Assembly: GCF_016651435.1 (NCBI RefSeq)
Contig: NZ_JAEPRJ010000001.1
Span: 1,922,001-1,986,000 of the forward strand
Source: Catonella massiliensis
GTDB lineage: Bacteria > Bacillota > Clostridia > Lachnospirales > Lachnospiraceae
Direction of reading: 5' to 3'
Length of the DNA: 64,000 nucleotides
Part shown: piece after piece, positions 27,189-36,844 of the stretch
Numbering within the stretch: the stretch's first letter is position 1
Layout: the number at the start of each line of letters is the position of its first letter
The notes under the pieces: generated by a model
What the model was told of the DNA's origin: nothing
Databases searched by the model: none
What the model saw: the letters and a program-made list of their open reading frames with translations, nothing else
Translations under genes and position numbers: made by a program

Positions 27189-29031
27189 TGGTTTCACTTC
27201 CCACATTATCCTTTTTAGCAATATAAGCATTGATTCCATAGCCAACACCGAGGAACACCCAGTAAAGAGGTGCAAGGGCAACACAGGAGTCATTGAAGAT
27301 TCCCGCAAAGAGATAGCCTATAATGCCCAGTGATATAGCGACTCCAAAAGTCTCTGTCTCACCGTTTAAGTCTCTTTTCCAGTAGATCTTAAAGGTCTGT
27401 ACTATATACATAATAGCAATGGCAAGGAAGCAAAGCAGTGCCAGGCCTCCGCTTTGAACTCCAATCTGAAGGAAAAGGTCATGAGGCTTCGTGATAATCA
27501 TACTGCCAAAGCCACCATTAAGCCTTCCTATGTAATCATTCTGAGGGAAGGCTATGGTAAATGTGTCCGCACCGCTTCCCAGCAAGAGATGATTGAAGAA
27601 TACAGGGAAGGTTCTTGACCATATGTATCCACGTCCTGAGGCAAAAGAATCGTGATCCTTGATTATGGCCGCAGGAGCATTGTAGATATCATCAAGCTTA
27701 CCACCGCCGGTATATATCTTGTATCCGTTTCCGGTATTCATAAATGCAAATGAACCCTTTGGAGTATTGCAGTTAATGAGATATCCCTTTACATCATCAC
27801 TTGCAGGCTTCATATACTGGAAGCTAAGGTCTTTGAGCTTATCATCCTTTAAGTATACAAGGGAACCGTCATCGCTAGTCTGGTAGTCTATCTTGCTTCC
27901 GTCTGCCTTTGAGAAGTATACAGTTGCCTGTTCTCCGGAGGCGTCATAGCCTATGTAAAATGTGACACCATTGTAGGTGATTTCCGCATGGTCATTTTTA
28001 AGCTCTACCTTTTCAAGCAGATAATCGTTTTTCTGCATTGCTAAAGAATTTTTAAGGTAGGTAAGAAGGTTCAAGCCTATGTAGTTAAAGTATATTGCCG
28101 CAGAGGCAATGATGACAACGGCAAAACCAGCCATAATAGGCCATCCCTTCTTAAGCTTCTGCCTGAAGAGAATAATAGCAAATACAGCGGATACCGCAAA
28201 AGCACCTAGGAAGGTCTTAGAGCCTGAACCCATAGCGCAAAGGAAGTTGATTATGGTAATGATTCCCCAGAAAGCCTTCTTCCATATTTTCTTTGAAAAT
28301 ACAGCAAGCACAAGGAATATAGGGAATACTAAAGCTGCATAAGAGCCTACGTAGTTAGGGTTGTAAAGCGTAAGGTAAACCTGGTGGTTACCTGAGCCTG
28401 AAAATGTAAAGCTAAGGTTCTCTCTGATTTGCTCTGCTCCTTCAAAGCTGCTTGGAATAATAAGGTAGCGTCCAAGCTTTGTTCCCCAGAAATCCTCACC
28501 GATAAGCTGGGTAATACCTATATAAGAATGTATTACTGCCAGTACCGCAAGTGCTCCCCTTACAAACTTAATACCATAGCTGTCACTGGCATATACATAA
28601 GCATATATCAGTACAACACAGTAGGCAAGGATAACCCAAAGCGTCTCGTGCTGTTCATACATTCCGTGAAATCCAAAGCTTCTGTACTTTGATACAAGCG
28701 TTGAAATGGTTGTAAGTGCAGCATATCCAAATACCGCATACATCCACACAGGCAGCTTTATCTTCTTGCCGTCCAAAAACAGCTTGGCACCAAGGGCAAA
28801 CAGCATAAGTACTGCAACTATGGTAAGTGCCTGCCCCTTCACTATAAGGAAGACATCAAGACTTTCATCTCCACCTCCAAACCATGGAAACTGTGTGAGG
28901 TTGGTAGAATGCTCAGCAGCCCTTACTATAAGGGGGATGAAGGCTATCACTATCCCCAACAGAAAAAGGCTGATTTTCTTTCCCATTCCGGCTTCTTCCT
29001 TCTTGTTCTTATAACCGTATCTGTAATCCAC
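27169..29031 (-). CDS. O-antigen ligase/polymerase-like membrane protein
   Basis: This 620-aa protein has about ten or more membrane segments, including ISLFLLGIVIAFIPLIV, ALTIVAVLMLFALGAKLFL and YAALVFPIFLVLAVFS. A conserved Wzy_C/WaaL-type region contains GSGSKTFLGAFAVSAVFAI and later RGYIWSRTFPVFFNHLLLGS. A large beta-rich extracytoplasmic insert sits near residues 340-455. Members join or polymerise glycan chains outside the membrane. Translation starts at GTG (29031) after GGAGGAG. The downstream EpsC-like gene overlaps its end, so both act in the same surface polysaccharide pathway. Confidence 0.85.
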   Translation of the reverse strand: MDYRYGYKNKKEEAGMGKKISLFLLGIVIAFIPLIVRAAEHSTNLTQFPWFGGGDESLDVFLIVKGQALTIVAVLMLFALGAKLFLDGKKIKLPVWMYAVFGYAALTTISTLVSKYRSFGFHGMYEQHETLWVILAYCVVLIYAYVYASDSYGIKFVRGALAVLAVIHSYIGITQLIGEDFWGTKLGRYLIIPSSFEGAEQIRENLSFTFSGSGNHQVYLTLYNPNYVGSYAALVFPIFLVLAVFSKKIWKKAFWGIITIINFLCAMGSGSKTFLGAFAVSAVFAIILFRQKLKKGWPIMAGFAVVIIASAAIYFNYIGLNLLTYLKNSLAMQKNDYLLEKVELKNDHAEITYNGVTFYIGYDASGEQATVYFSKADGSKIDYQTSDDGSLVYLKDDKLKDLSFQYMKPASDDVKGYLINCNTPKGSFAFMNTGNGYKIYTGGGKLDDIYNAPAAIIKDHDSFASGRGYIWSRTFPVFFNHLLLGSGADTFTIAFPQNDYIGRLNGGFGSMIITKPHDLFLQIGVQSGGLALLCFLAIAIMYIVQTFKIYWKRDLNGETETFGVAISLGIIGYLFAGIFNDSCVALAPLYWVFLGVGYGINAYIAKKDNVGSETNEGKNS

Positions 29032-29070
29032 TTTTCTCCTCCAAAGATATATATTCCCTTTATGGGTTGT

Positions 29071-30210
29071 TTACTCTATTTCATTGTCTACGTGCTTTAC
29101 CGTGATTCCATTTACTTCTACTCCTTCACCTACAGGAATCACAATCGATAGAACTCCGTCAACCACCTTGTGCTTCACAAGGGAGGCACTCTCAGGCTTA
29201 ACCTTTATCTCGATGTCAGGAGCCTTTATACTAAGCTGTTTGACCACCGGGAGGTTGTTGGCTATTATGGTAGCCTTCTCTCCGGCTACCTCATTGAAGG
29301 TGTCTTCAAAATGCTCAAGCTTCTCCCTCTCAACACCGCTCTTCTCCAGAAGCTCCTTTACCTCATAAGAGGTAAGCTCAACAGGAGCAGGTATTTCCTT
29401 GTTTAGCTCTATTACTTCCGCTATATTTTCCTGCACTCTCTGTACTATCTCAAGGCTTACCTCGTCCTTAAGAGTCTCAGTTATAAGAGAGTTAAAGGTC
29501 TCGGTCTGTGCCACCGGTGAAGGCGGTGATACTGTCCCAAACACTGCCTCCACGAAGTCAGGGTATAGCTCCTCTGCCTTCTTTGTATAGTAGAGGAGAC
29601 TGTGAATATCAGGTCCTCTGTCATTAAAAGCAGGGAATAAAAAAGCTTTGTCAGGTGCCTCTACCACCCAATCTCTCACTCTTTCACCTATGCGGTTTGC
29701 ATCTGAGTCATAGCCCAAAGCTGCCTTTGAGAGCTTAACCGGGCAGATGGCACAGAGTATATACTCGTAAATGACATCAGAGGCATCTTCTAAGGTCTCA
29801 CCGTCTTTTCCTTTCCCTGGTACATCATAGTTGCCGTGGATTGCAACTATGTAGTATTTATCACTGCTAGGATAGTTAGCTATAATAAGGTCAAAGAACT
29901 TTTCAAGCTTCTCCTCATCTTTTAGTCCGCTGTCACGAAGCTCTAAAAGGAACTTCTGCTGCCCTTCACCAAACTCTGCCTCAAGCGGAAACTCCATATT
30001 TATAAGATTCTTACCAAGAGTTCCTCCCAGGCACTTATGGAAGATACTTAAGTGCGAAAGCAGCTCCTCCTCTGAGAGACTGCTAAGAGCCTCTTTTAGC
30101 ACAAAGGTTTTTTCCTTCTCTATGCTGACATAGCAGGCTGCCAGGCTATCGATGCGGTATCCATCTTTGCCAAAGAGCTTACGTATCTCAGATACTTCTG
30201 TTTTATTCAT
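29071..30210 (-). CDS. DUF4317-family protein
   Basis: A 379-aa cytoplasmic protein. The opening NKTEVSEIRKLFGKDGYRID and the later CAICPVKLSKAALGYD and RVRDWVVEAPDKAFLFPAFN are the family pattern of DUF4317, widespread in Clostridia and of unknown function. No catalytic motif is apparent. It is 39 bp upstream of the O-antigen ligase-like gene on the same strand and could be cotranscribed. AAAAAGGTGAG precedes the ATG. Confidence 0.85.
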   Translation of the reverse strand: MNKTEVSEIRKLFGKDGYRIDSLAACYVSIEKEKTFVLKEALSSLSEEELLSHLSIFHKCLGGTLGKNLINMEFPLEAEFGEGQQKFLLELRDSGLKDEEKLEKFFDLIIANYPSSDKYYIVAIHGNYDVPGKGKDGETLEDASDVIYEYILCAICPVKLSKAALGYDSDANRIGERVRDWVVEAPDKAFLFPAFNDRGPDIHSLLYYTKKAEELYPDFVEAVFGTVSPPSPVAQTETFNSLITETLKDEVSLEIVQRVQENIAEVIELNKEIPAPVELTSYEVKELLEKSGVEREKLEHFEDTFNEVAGEKATIIANNLPVVKQLSIKAPDIEIKVKPESASLVKHKVVDGVLSIVIPVGEGVEVNGITVKHVDNEIE

Positions 30211-30275
30211 ATTCTCACCTTTTTACGGCTATTATACTTACGATAAAGTAAATGAGCCTTTTTTCACATCTTCTT

Positions 30276-30284
30276 ATTATAGCA
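30276..30284 (-). promoter_or_regulatory. Probable extended -10 promoter of the DUF4317 gene
   Basis: Minus strand TGCTATAAT is a consensus extended -10, about 65 bp before the ATG at 30210. The -35 region (TTTATT) is weak. Further upstream, AAGAGCTT (30303-30310) and AAGCTCTT (30363-30370) can pair across 52 bp, and a small CGCT/AGCG stem lies between them. The cysK-DUF4317 gap therefore has some dyad structure but no clear terminator. Confidence 0.5.
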
Positions 30285-30484
30285 AATAATTACGCAGAAA
30301 TAAAGAGCTTCATTAGATACATTTTCAATCCGCTGTTAGCGCAGAAAGAATAGTAAATAATAAAGCTCTTAGTTTTTCCATATTTAAGGCAGATTGTTAA
30401 ATTATGTCTGTGTCAAAGGATAATAAGTTCTCTTGCAAGCAGGCATCAATCAAACTTTATACCTGTGACACTTGTTTTATTATA

Positions 30485-31417
30485 TTAAGCCTCTGAGAAA
30501 AGTGCTGTTGAGAGGTATCTGTCTCCTGTGTCAGGTAACACCGCTACTATAACCTTTCCCTTATTTTCAGGTCTTTCGGCAAGCTTTCTTGCTGCAATCA
30601 CAGCAGCTCCTGAGGATATACCTACAAGAACTCCCTCAGTTTTTGCGATTTCTCTTCCTGTATCGAGGGCTTCCTCGTTCTCTACCTGAATAATCTCATC
30701 ATAAATACCGGTATTAAGTGTCTTAGGAACGAATCCTGCACCTATACCCTGTATCTTATGTGGTCCCGGAGCACCGCCTGAAAGTACGGCTGAGCCTGTA
30801 GGCTCAACTGCAACAACCTTGACATTAGGATTCTTTGACTTAAGATACTCACCCGCTCCTGTAATGGTACCGCCTGTACCTATACCAGCCACCAGGATGT
30901 CCACCTTGCCATCTGTATCCTGCCAGATCTCAGGGCCTGTAGTTCTTTTATGCACCTCAGGATTAGCAGGGTTATCAAACTGTGCAGGAATAAAGCTGTT
31001 CTTTGTCTCCTTTGCAATCTCTTCAGCCTTTGCTATAGCGCCCTTCATGCCTAGTGCTCCCTCTGTGAGTACAAGCTCAGCCCCATAAGCCTTAATTATA
31101 TTTCTACGCTCTACGCTCATGGTATCAGGCATAACGATGATAAGTCTGTAGCCCTTAGATGCTGCTACTGATGCAAGTCCTATACCTGTGTTTCCGCTTG
31201 TTGGCTCTATGATGACAGAGCCGGGCTTAAGCTTACCTTCCTTCTCTGCTGTCTCAACCATGCTAAGAGCGATTCTATCCTTTACTGAGCCCGCTGGATT
31301 GAAGTACTCAAGCTTAGCAAGTATGGTTGCATTAAGCTTATGCTTAGCCTCGTAGTTAGTAAGCTCTAAGAGCGGTGTCTTTCCTATAAGTTCTGTAACT
31401 TTCTTGTATGTTGCCAT
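30485..31417 (-). CDS. cysK: Cysteine synthase A (O-acetylserine sulfhydrylase)
   Basis: CysK makes cysteine from O-acetylserine and sulfide using PLP. The 310-aa protein has the PLP-lysine site [14 protein letters not shown] near residue 41, the substrate loop [13 protein letters not shown] near 69, the phosphate-binding [15 protein letters not shown] near 175 and the C-terminal [19 protein letters not shown] site precedes the ATG. It is monocistronic with its own strong promoter. No cysE is in view. Confidence 0.96.
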   Translation of the reverse strand: MATYKKVTELIGKTPLLELTNYEAKHKLNATILAKLEYFNPAGSVKDRIALSMVETAEKEGKLKPGSVIIEPTSGNTGIGLASVAASKGYRLIIVMPDTMSVERRNIIKAYGAELVLTEGALGMKGAIAKAEEIAKETKNSFIPAQFDNPANPEVHKRTTGPEIWQDTDGKVDILVAGIGTGGTITGAGEYLKSKNPNVKVVAVEPTGSAVLSGGAPGPHKIQGIGAGFVPKTLNTGIYDEIIQVENEEALDTGREIAKTEGVLVGISSGAAVIAARKLAERPENKGKVIVAVLPDTGDRYLSTALFSEA

Positions 31418-31506
31418 GTTTTTTTCCTCCCAAATTCATAATCTTATGTTATATTGTTTAATTCCTATATTGCCTAGTTGTTTTATAGGTTTAATCTCTG
31501 ATAACT

Positions 31507-31535
31507 ATCATACCCCATTTATTTTACAATGTCAA
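31507..31535 (-). promoter_or_regulatory. Sigma-A promoter of cysK
   Basis: Minus strand: TTGACA (31530-31535), 17-bp spacer, TATGAT (31507-31512). The start would be near 31500, leaving a leader of about 83 nt. The leader contains ACTAGGCAATATAGGAATT. The GGAATT end is reminiscent of Rrf2/CymR-type cysteine regulators, but I cannot confirm an operator by eye. Confidence 0.85.
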
Positions 31536-31631
31536 CAGAGTTTTTTGTGATTATCTTATTTTGGTTATTATCATCAGTGAGGCTCGGTTATGCTGTCTGT
31601 ATTTTGTAGAATAACACGGTATCAGGATATC

Positions 31632-32990
31632 TTAGAACTTTCCGTGGCTTCCTCCGTGAATACTTCCGGAGCTGCTTCTATGAGTGCTGCTGCCTCCCCT
31701 GGATGAACCTGACGAGCTCGACCTGCTTCTTCTTGTCTTAGACAGAGTCTTATACAAGAATAGATCCTCGGCGTCAGTTAGACAAAAACTGTCCTGCCTT
31801 GCATAGTTATTTGCCTGCAGTTCAGGCTTTACTGTCTTTAGTTGTCTGGTAAGGATAATACATATAATGAGTGAGAAAAAGAGGGCCGGCAGGACGGAAT
31901 CCTTTACAACGTCTGATAACTTTTCTTTCTTTGGAACAAGTCCCTCATCATAGGTCAAACCGCTGTCATAGTTGGCAAGCATTTTGTCGCATAAATTAAT
32001 ATAGCGTATAAAACCGGTGTAAGTATCTCCTTCTTTAATGACAGGCAAGAAGTCATTTGTCATATACTCTTTCGCCTCATCAGGAATTGCATTTACTGCC
32101 CTGCCATTTGTATATATAGCCCAGGTATTTGTACCAAAGTCCATTACAAGCAGCACCCCGTCTCTAGATACACCGAGTCCAAAGTTATTGTCCTTATAGT
32201 ATTTCCCTGCGTAGGAGAGTATGTTATTGTCATTAACCTCGTTCTTAAGCGTCAGAATAGATATATCTGCATTTCTGGCAGAGCTTGCCAAGTCAAGCTT
32301 TGAATTTAACATGTTTTTATTTTCAAGTGACAGCACTTTCGCGTTATCCACCATTCTGGCAGCCTTCCTCCTCTGACTGTAATCTTCAGTAGGAGTTTCA
32401 CTTTTTTCCTTAGGCATATTGCCCACATCATAGGCTGCACCTGTTCTATACTGCTCGATGAACTTTTTACAGAGGTTGGCATAGGTCTTAAACCCTTCAT
32501 ACGCTTCACCATCTGAGAGATACTTGACAAACTTATCTGATATGTACTTCTGCCCTGCATCGGTAAATATATATATGCCCTTACCTTTTGTAGATAACGC
32601 CCAGTCTCTTGAGCCATAGTCAACTACAAGGATAATGCCGTCTCCCTTATGGCCAAAGCCATAATTATTGTAATCATAGAAATCATCTGCAAAGGCTGTA
32701 ACATCCTTTCCTGCTTCATTTTCTACAGTGAGGACGACTACATCCACCTTCTCTTCTTCACTTATTTTATTTAGCTTTTTAAGCAGCTTTTTCTCTTCCT
32801 CATCCGTTAGTACATCTGCCTTATCTACAAGCCTCGGATATTTAGCGTTATACTTTGTGTCCGCAAGAATCTTCATACCTGACATTTTCGAAGGACCTGT
32901 CAAAGAGAAGATAAAAGCAAGGAGAAAGAGAAGAAGGCAAAGCCTGCCACGTACTAAGCCACGTGCTTTATTATTATAAATATTTCCCAA
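31632..32990 (-). CDS. Membrane protein with two tandem TPM domains
   Basis: This 452-aa protein has an N-terminal signal segment (GRLCLLLFLLAFIFSL). A first TPM domain (about 50-190; RLVDKADVLTDEEE, GDGIILVVDYGSRDWALST) and a diverged second copy (about 210-345; RMVDNAKVLSLENK, RDGVLLVMDFGTNTWAIYT) follow. Then come one membrane helix (ALFFSLIICIILT) and a Ser/Gly/His tail ending in GGSHGKF. TPM proteins are envelope proteins linked to photosystem or phosphatase roles elsewhere; here the role is unknown. Its paralogue at 36845-37684 has a single TPM domain. It follows the zinc-ribbon gene by 12 bp. Confidence 0.85.
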   Translation of the reverse strand: MGNIYNNKARGLVRGRLCLLLFLLAFIFSLTGPSKMSGMKILADTKYNAKYPRLVDKADVLTDEEEKKLLKKLNKISEEEKVDVVVLTVENEAGKDVTAFADDFYDYNNYGFGHKGDGIILVVDYGSRDWALSTKGKGIYIFTDAGQKYISDKFVKYLSDGEAYEGFKTYANLCKKFIEQYRTGAAYDVGNMPKEKSETPTEDYSQRRKAARMVDNAKVLSLENKNMLNSKLDLASSARNADISILTLKNEVNDNNILSYAGKYYKDNNFGLGVSRDGVLLVMDFGTNTWAIYTNGRAVNAIPDEAKEYMTNDFLPVIKEGDTYTGFIRYINLCDKMLANYDSGLTYDEGLVPKKEKLSDVVKDSVLPALFFSLIICIILTRQLKTVKPELQANNYARQDSFCLTDAEDLFLYKTLSKTRRSRSSSSGSSRGGSSTHRSSSGSIHGGSHGKF

Positions 32991-33002
32991 CTCTTTTTCC
33001 TC

Positions 33003-34079
33003 CTACAAGCGTGTTACAAAATGTGCTATGGTAAATATAAGCGTAAGTAAGGCAGTTGCACCTACAAATATCTTTGCCCTAAGTACCTTGTCAAGAGGAA
33101 GGTCGCCTACAAACTTGCCTGTCTGACCGTTCATTGCAAAGATATACGGCTTATCTTTCCACCTGGTTGTAAATACCCACACCGGATAGAGAGCATACCT
33201 GGTTAATGTGTTATTTATATTTACAGAGCTTTGCTCAGTTGTTACATAGTTATAACCGGTGACTGTATTTCTAAATGCCTGCTCTACCGAATTTCTGATT
33301 CTATTATTTACTACAGTCTTTTGCATATCTGAGCTTACATCATATTTATCCGCCAGGAATCCGGCAAGGTATGCTGTCTGAAAGTCAACGGCCTCACGCA
33401 AATCAAAGGGCTCAATGGACTGCATAAGAGTATCATCCATCTTCACTGATGCATCTGCAGGAACCGCCCTAAAGGCATACTCACCAGCCCTGGTAACAGC
33501 ATAATTGCTAGTCTCTGTGTAGGTATAAGAGCTGTCACTCCAGGACCTTATCTTCTTGCATTTGAACCTGAATCTGCTGTTGGTAGCCGCATCATAGAGC
33601 CAAAAAGGCACATAAAGCCCCTTTATTTCTTCTATGTTGTTTTCATCCTTAAATATCTTCGGAAGCAATATCTTACCTTTAAGAAAATTGTAAAACTTCT
33701 CCTTAGCCTGCTTCTTATCTAACTTAAATGGTATAACAAGGTCGGGGCGCAGCCCCTTTTCCCACTTACCTGTCATCACTACAGGATTGCCGCAAAAAGG
33801 ACAGGAGGTTGCACCCAAGGTATCATCTCCCACTATCTCTCCGCCGCAGGAGTTGCAGGAATACACGGAAAGCCCGTCTCTTTCTCCCTCTTCCCAGCTC
33901 CCCTTAGGAGCTGACCAGTTTATAGTCTCTTTCTCGTCACCGTTTAAGATGTTATCATAATCCTTTAGGGTATCCATATCAAATTCAGTGTCACAATACG
34001 GACACTTCATCTTTTGAGCTGCGGTGTCAAACCTTATGGCACCACCACAGTTGGGGCACTTGTATTCTATTAAATCCAT
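33003..34079 (-). CDS. Zinc-ribbon membrane protein, YdjG-like (copy 2)
   Basis: A 358-aa protein with two zinc ribbons at the N-terminus (CPNCGGAIRFDTAAQKMKCP with PYCD, and CNSCGGEIVGD with CPFCGNPVVM), a middle domain common to TFIIB-zinc-ribbon proteins (LRPDLVIPFKLDKKQAKEKF), and one C-terminal membrane segment (AKIFVGATALLTLIFTIAHF). It is about 80% similar by eye to the copy at 37702-38775. In B. subtilis the related YdjG sits with YdjH and the SPFH protein YdjI and anchors PspA. That analogy is inference. Confidence 0.82.
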   Translation of the reverse strand: MDLIEYKCPNCGGAIRFDTAAQKMKCPYCDTEFDMDTLKDYDNILNGDEKETINWSAPKGSWEEGERDGLSVYSCNSCGGEIVGDDTLGATSCPFCGNPVVMTGKWEKGLRPDLVIPFKLDKKQAKEKFYNFLKGKILLPKIFKDENNIEEIKGLYVPFWLYDAATNSRFRFKCKKIRSWSDSSYTYTETSNYAVTRAGEYAFRAVPADASVKMDDTLMQSIEPFDLREAVDFQTAYLAGFLADKYDVSSDMQKTVVNNRIRNSVEQAFRNTVTGYNYVTTEQSSVNINNTLTRYALYPVWVFTTRWKDKPYIFAMNGQTGKFVGDLPLDKVLRAKIFVGATALLTLIFTIAHFVTRL

Positions 34080-34093
34080 AACTTTCTCCCTTG

Positions 34094-36706
34094 CTACATC
34101 TTTTCTAACTTTTCTGAAATCTGTCCTTCCACATACTTTACTTCAGCCTCAAGCTCTCTTGCTGAAGTCCTTACCGCTCCGCTTCCAAATATTATCATCT
34201 GAATAAGTGCATCAGATGTAGCCACCCTTACCAGACCTTTGCCTGTAAGCTCCAGGCTCGCCTTTGCTATATAGCGGTCAGCAGTCTCAGCCTCTTTGGT
34301 GTATACAATCCACATGTCACCTTGCTTTATTACGTTTTCTTTGCCACCTCTTACCTTGTAGGCATCAAATACAAGGATGAGCTTACATCCCCTGTAGCCC
34401 TGGTAATTGGCAAGCTTTTCTATGAGCTTGTCCCTTGCGCTGTCGATATTTATATCTGCAAGCTCTTTTAACTCCTGCCAGGCAAATATGATATTGTAGC
34501 CATCTACCAAGAGGTAATCATCCTTACCTATACTGCTTTTAACCCTCTTTGTATTAGTCGAAACCTCAGGACATTCATCTGTCCTGCCCCTGCCCTTCCA
34601 GCGGTTTCTGGCAGACTCTTCTTCCTTCTTTTTGTTGGAAGAGACCGCAGACTTAAGTATACTGTCTATCTCATCAGTTCCAAGGAAGACCTCTCCTCTA
34701 TCGCTTCCCACCTGGCTTGGGAGCCTGTTTGCATATCTTAAAAATGCCTCTTCTTCACTCTCTTCCTCCTTTGTATCTCCAAAATAAGGAAGATGCATAT
34801 AGTTAATAACTTCATTCCAAGGCACTACAAAGCCCGCTCCATGTGAACAGAACACCGAATCTGCTGTATTTTCAATGTCTGCTTCAGGATAATATCCTAT
34901 AGCTTCTATGACCTCCTCCGCATTGTGGCAGACTTCATAGTCAGACGGAGTAAGCGTAAGAATTCCCTCTCCCTTTGTATAGGCTCTTAGCTCTAGGACG
35001 TAGTTCTTAACCTCCGATACAGGTACCTTGCCGGTAAGCACAGCCTTTCCGGATATATTTTCAGGTGAAGTGAAACTTCCATTCATCTTAACTATGTCTG
35101 TCATCGCCCTGCCTATGGCTTCTTCCGGCACTTCAAGCTTAAAGTCATACACAGGTTCAAGAAGAACTGAGCTTGCCTGCATCAGCCCCTGCCTTACCGC
35201 CCTGTAGGTGGCCTGTCTGAAGTCTCCACCCTCAGTGTGCTTAAGGTGTGCCCTTCCTGCCACAAGGGTAATCTTCATATCTGTAATAGGAGAGCCTGTA
35301 AGCACTCCCTTGTATTCTTTTTCTTCAAGATGGCTAAGAATCAGTCTCTGGTAGTTAAGGCTAAGCTCATCTTCACTTACCTCAGAAGCAAAGCTAAGCC
35401 CACTTCCTCTTTCAGCAGGCTCTAGCCTAAGCTCCACCTCAGCATAGTGCCTCAGTGGCTCAAAATGCCCTACTCCGTACACTGTCTCAGCTATAGTCTC
35501 CTTGTAGAGGGTATGTCCTTCTCCAAAGCCTATATCCACATTGTATCTTTCTTTTATTAAGTGTTTAAGAACCTCGGTCTGCACCTCTCCCATAAGAGAT
35601 ATAGTAATTTCCTTCTTTTCTTCAGAATACTTTACTGATAGTTCGGGTATCTCCTCTGAGATTTCCCTGATTTTAGGCAGGAATACATGGGCAGGCTCAT
35701 CCTCAGGAAGCTCTACCTTGTAGCTCATTACCTGCTTAAGCACGCTTCCTACCTCAGTCCCTGAAAGCCATCCAAGGCCTTTCCCTGCCTTAGTACCTTT
35801 CAGTCCCGTAACTACGCAGACCTCTCCTGCTTCTACTCTGTCACGGCTTTCATATTTCTCACCTGAATATATCCTTATTCCTGTGACTTTTTCATCTCCT
35901 ATCATCTCCCTGACAGATAGGCTTCCGCCCATAAGCTTCATATAGGTGAGGCGGTTGCCTGCATCATCCCTTGCTATCTTAAAGACTCTTGCAGCGAATT
36001 CATTACCGTATACAGGTGGAATAACTAGAGCTGCAAAGCTTTTAAGGAACTCATCAACTCCCTCATATTTAAGGGCTGAACCGAAAAATGCAGGGAAAAA
36101 CTTACGGTTTCTTACAAGATTTTGGATGTCTGTAAAATCTACGCTCCCTGTCTCCATATAGGCTTCAAGCACCGTCTCATCAGTAAGAGAAACCTCTTCC
36201 AAAAATTTCTCATACCCTGCTTTATCACTATTAGCATCCGCATAGTCAATTATATTGGAATCAAGCTTTTCCTTTAGCTCGATTAGTATCTCCTCTTTTG
36301 AAGTATCAGGCTGGTCCATTTTATTTACAAATATAAAAGCAGGGATATCATAGTGCTTAAGAAGCTTCCAAATGGCAGACACCTGAGACTGCACACCTGC
36401 AGAGGCACTTATTACAAGTACGGCCACATCAAGGACTGACAGCACCCTCTCCATTTCTACAGAGAAGTCCACATGCCCCGGTGTATCAAGAAGGGTGAAG
36501 TCCTTACCAAAGGCCTGAAACTCAGCCTGCTTAGAGAAAATGGTAATTCCTCTTTCTCTTTCAAGCTCGTAATTGTCTAAAAAGGCATCCTTTTTGTCTA
36601 CTCTTCCTGCCTTTTTAAGCACTCCTGCAGAAAGCAGAAGGCTTTCCGAAAGCGTAGTTTTTCCTGCATCTACCTGTGCCAGTATTCCAAAAACTATATG
36701 TCCCAT
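34094..36706 (-). CDS. TetM/EF-G-like translation GTPase fused to a C-terminal NYN (YacP/Rae1-like) nuclease domain
   Basis: The first ~640 residues of this 870-aa protein follow the ribosomal protection family: G1 AQVDAGKTT (10-18), switch region ELERERGITI, G3 DTPGH (74-78), G4 NKMD (128-131), and EF-G-like domains II-V (GHFEPLRHYAEVELRLEP, VLLEPVYDFKLEVPEEAIG). After a charged linker, residues ~728-870 are an NYN domain: YLLVDGYNIIFAW, KLILVFDAYKVRGG, ETADRYIAKAS and VRVATSDALIQ, with the acidic residues of the fold in place. Rae1/YacP cuts mRNA in the ribosomal A site; TetM clears the A site. The fusion suggests a GTP-driven A-site mRNA cleavage or rescue factor. Related fusions occur in Lachnospiraceae, so this is unlikely to be an acquired tetracycline resistance gene. 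Confidence 0.88.
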   Translation of the reverse strand: MGHIVFGILAQVDAGKTTLSESLLLSAGVLKKAGRVDKKDAFLDNYELERERGITIFSKQAEFQAFGKDFTLLDTPGHVDFSVEMERVLSVLDVAVLVISASAGVQSQVSAIWKLLKHYDIPAFIFVNKMDQPDTSKEEILIELKEKLDSNIIDYADANSDKAGYEKFLEEVSLTDETVLEAYMETGSVDFTDIQNLVRNRKFFPAFFGSALKYEGVDEFLKSFAALVIPPVYGNEFAARVFKIARDDAGNRLTYMKLMGGSLSVREMIGDEKVTGIRIYSGEKYESRDRVEAGEVCVVTGLKGTKAGKGLGWLSGTEVGSVLKQVMSYKVELPEDEPAHVFLPKIREISEEIPELSVKYSEEKKEITISLMGEVQTEVLKHLIKERYNVDIGFGEGHTLYKETIAETVYGVGHFEPLRHYAEVELRLEPAERGSGLSFASEVSEDELSLNYQRLILSHLEEKEYKGVLTGSPITDMKITLVAGRAHLKHTEGGDFRQATYRAVRQGLMQASSVLLEPVYDFKLEVPEEAIGRAMTDIVKMNGSFTSPENISGKAVLTGKVPVSEVKNYVLELRAYTKGEGILTLTPSDYEVCHNAEEVIEAIGYYPEADIENTADSVFCSHGAGFVVPWNEVINYMHLPYFGDTKEEESEEEAFLRYANRLPSQVGSDRGEVFLGTDEIDSILKSAVSSNKKKEEESARNRWKGRGRTDECPEVSTNTKRVKSSIGKDDYLLVDGYNIIFAWQELKELADINIDSARDKLIEKLANYQGYRGCKLILVFDAYKVRGGKENVIKQGDMWIVYTKEAETADRYIAKASLELTGKGLVRVATSDALIQMIIFGSGAVRTSARELEAEVKYVEGQISEKLEKM

Positions 36707-36739
36707 AACTTCCTTCTAAAATCATATTTATTAATAAAA

Positions 36740-36761
36740 GCCACAGACGAACTTCTGTGGC
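36740..36761 (-). terminator. Hairpin downstream of the single-TPM gene
   Basis: GCCACAGA and TCTGTGGC form a perfect 8-bp stem with a 6-nt loop. On the minus strand it is followed by TTTTATTAATAAA. It stands 84 nt past the TPM stop and 34 bp before the GTPase gene. The same GCCACAGA/TCTGTGGC arms recur in the hairpin at 38816-38859. Confidence 0.6.
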
Positions 36762-36844
36762 CTTTACTTTAATAGTTCCCTATGAATATCATAGAGATTT
36801 TTATAAGATTTATCAAGTGACTTTATTACAATATTATCCAATAA

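Noticed and set aside
34094..36706. Tetracycline resistance gene (ribosomal protection)
   Set aside because: The GTPase part resembles TetM, but the protein is about 230 residues longer with an NYN domain, sits in a conserved-looking chromosomal setting and has no mobile-element neighbours. A housekeeping translation factor is the better call.
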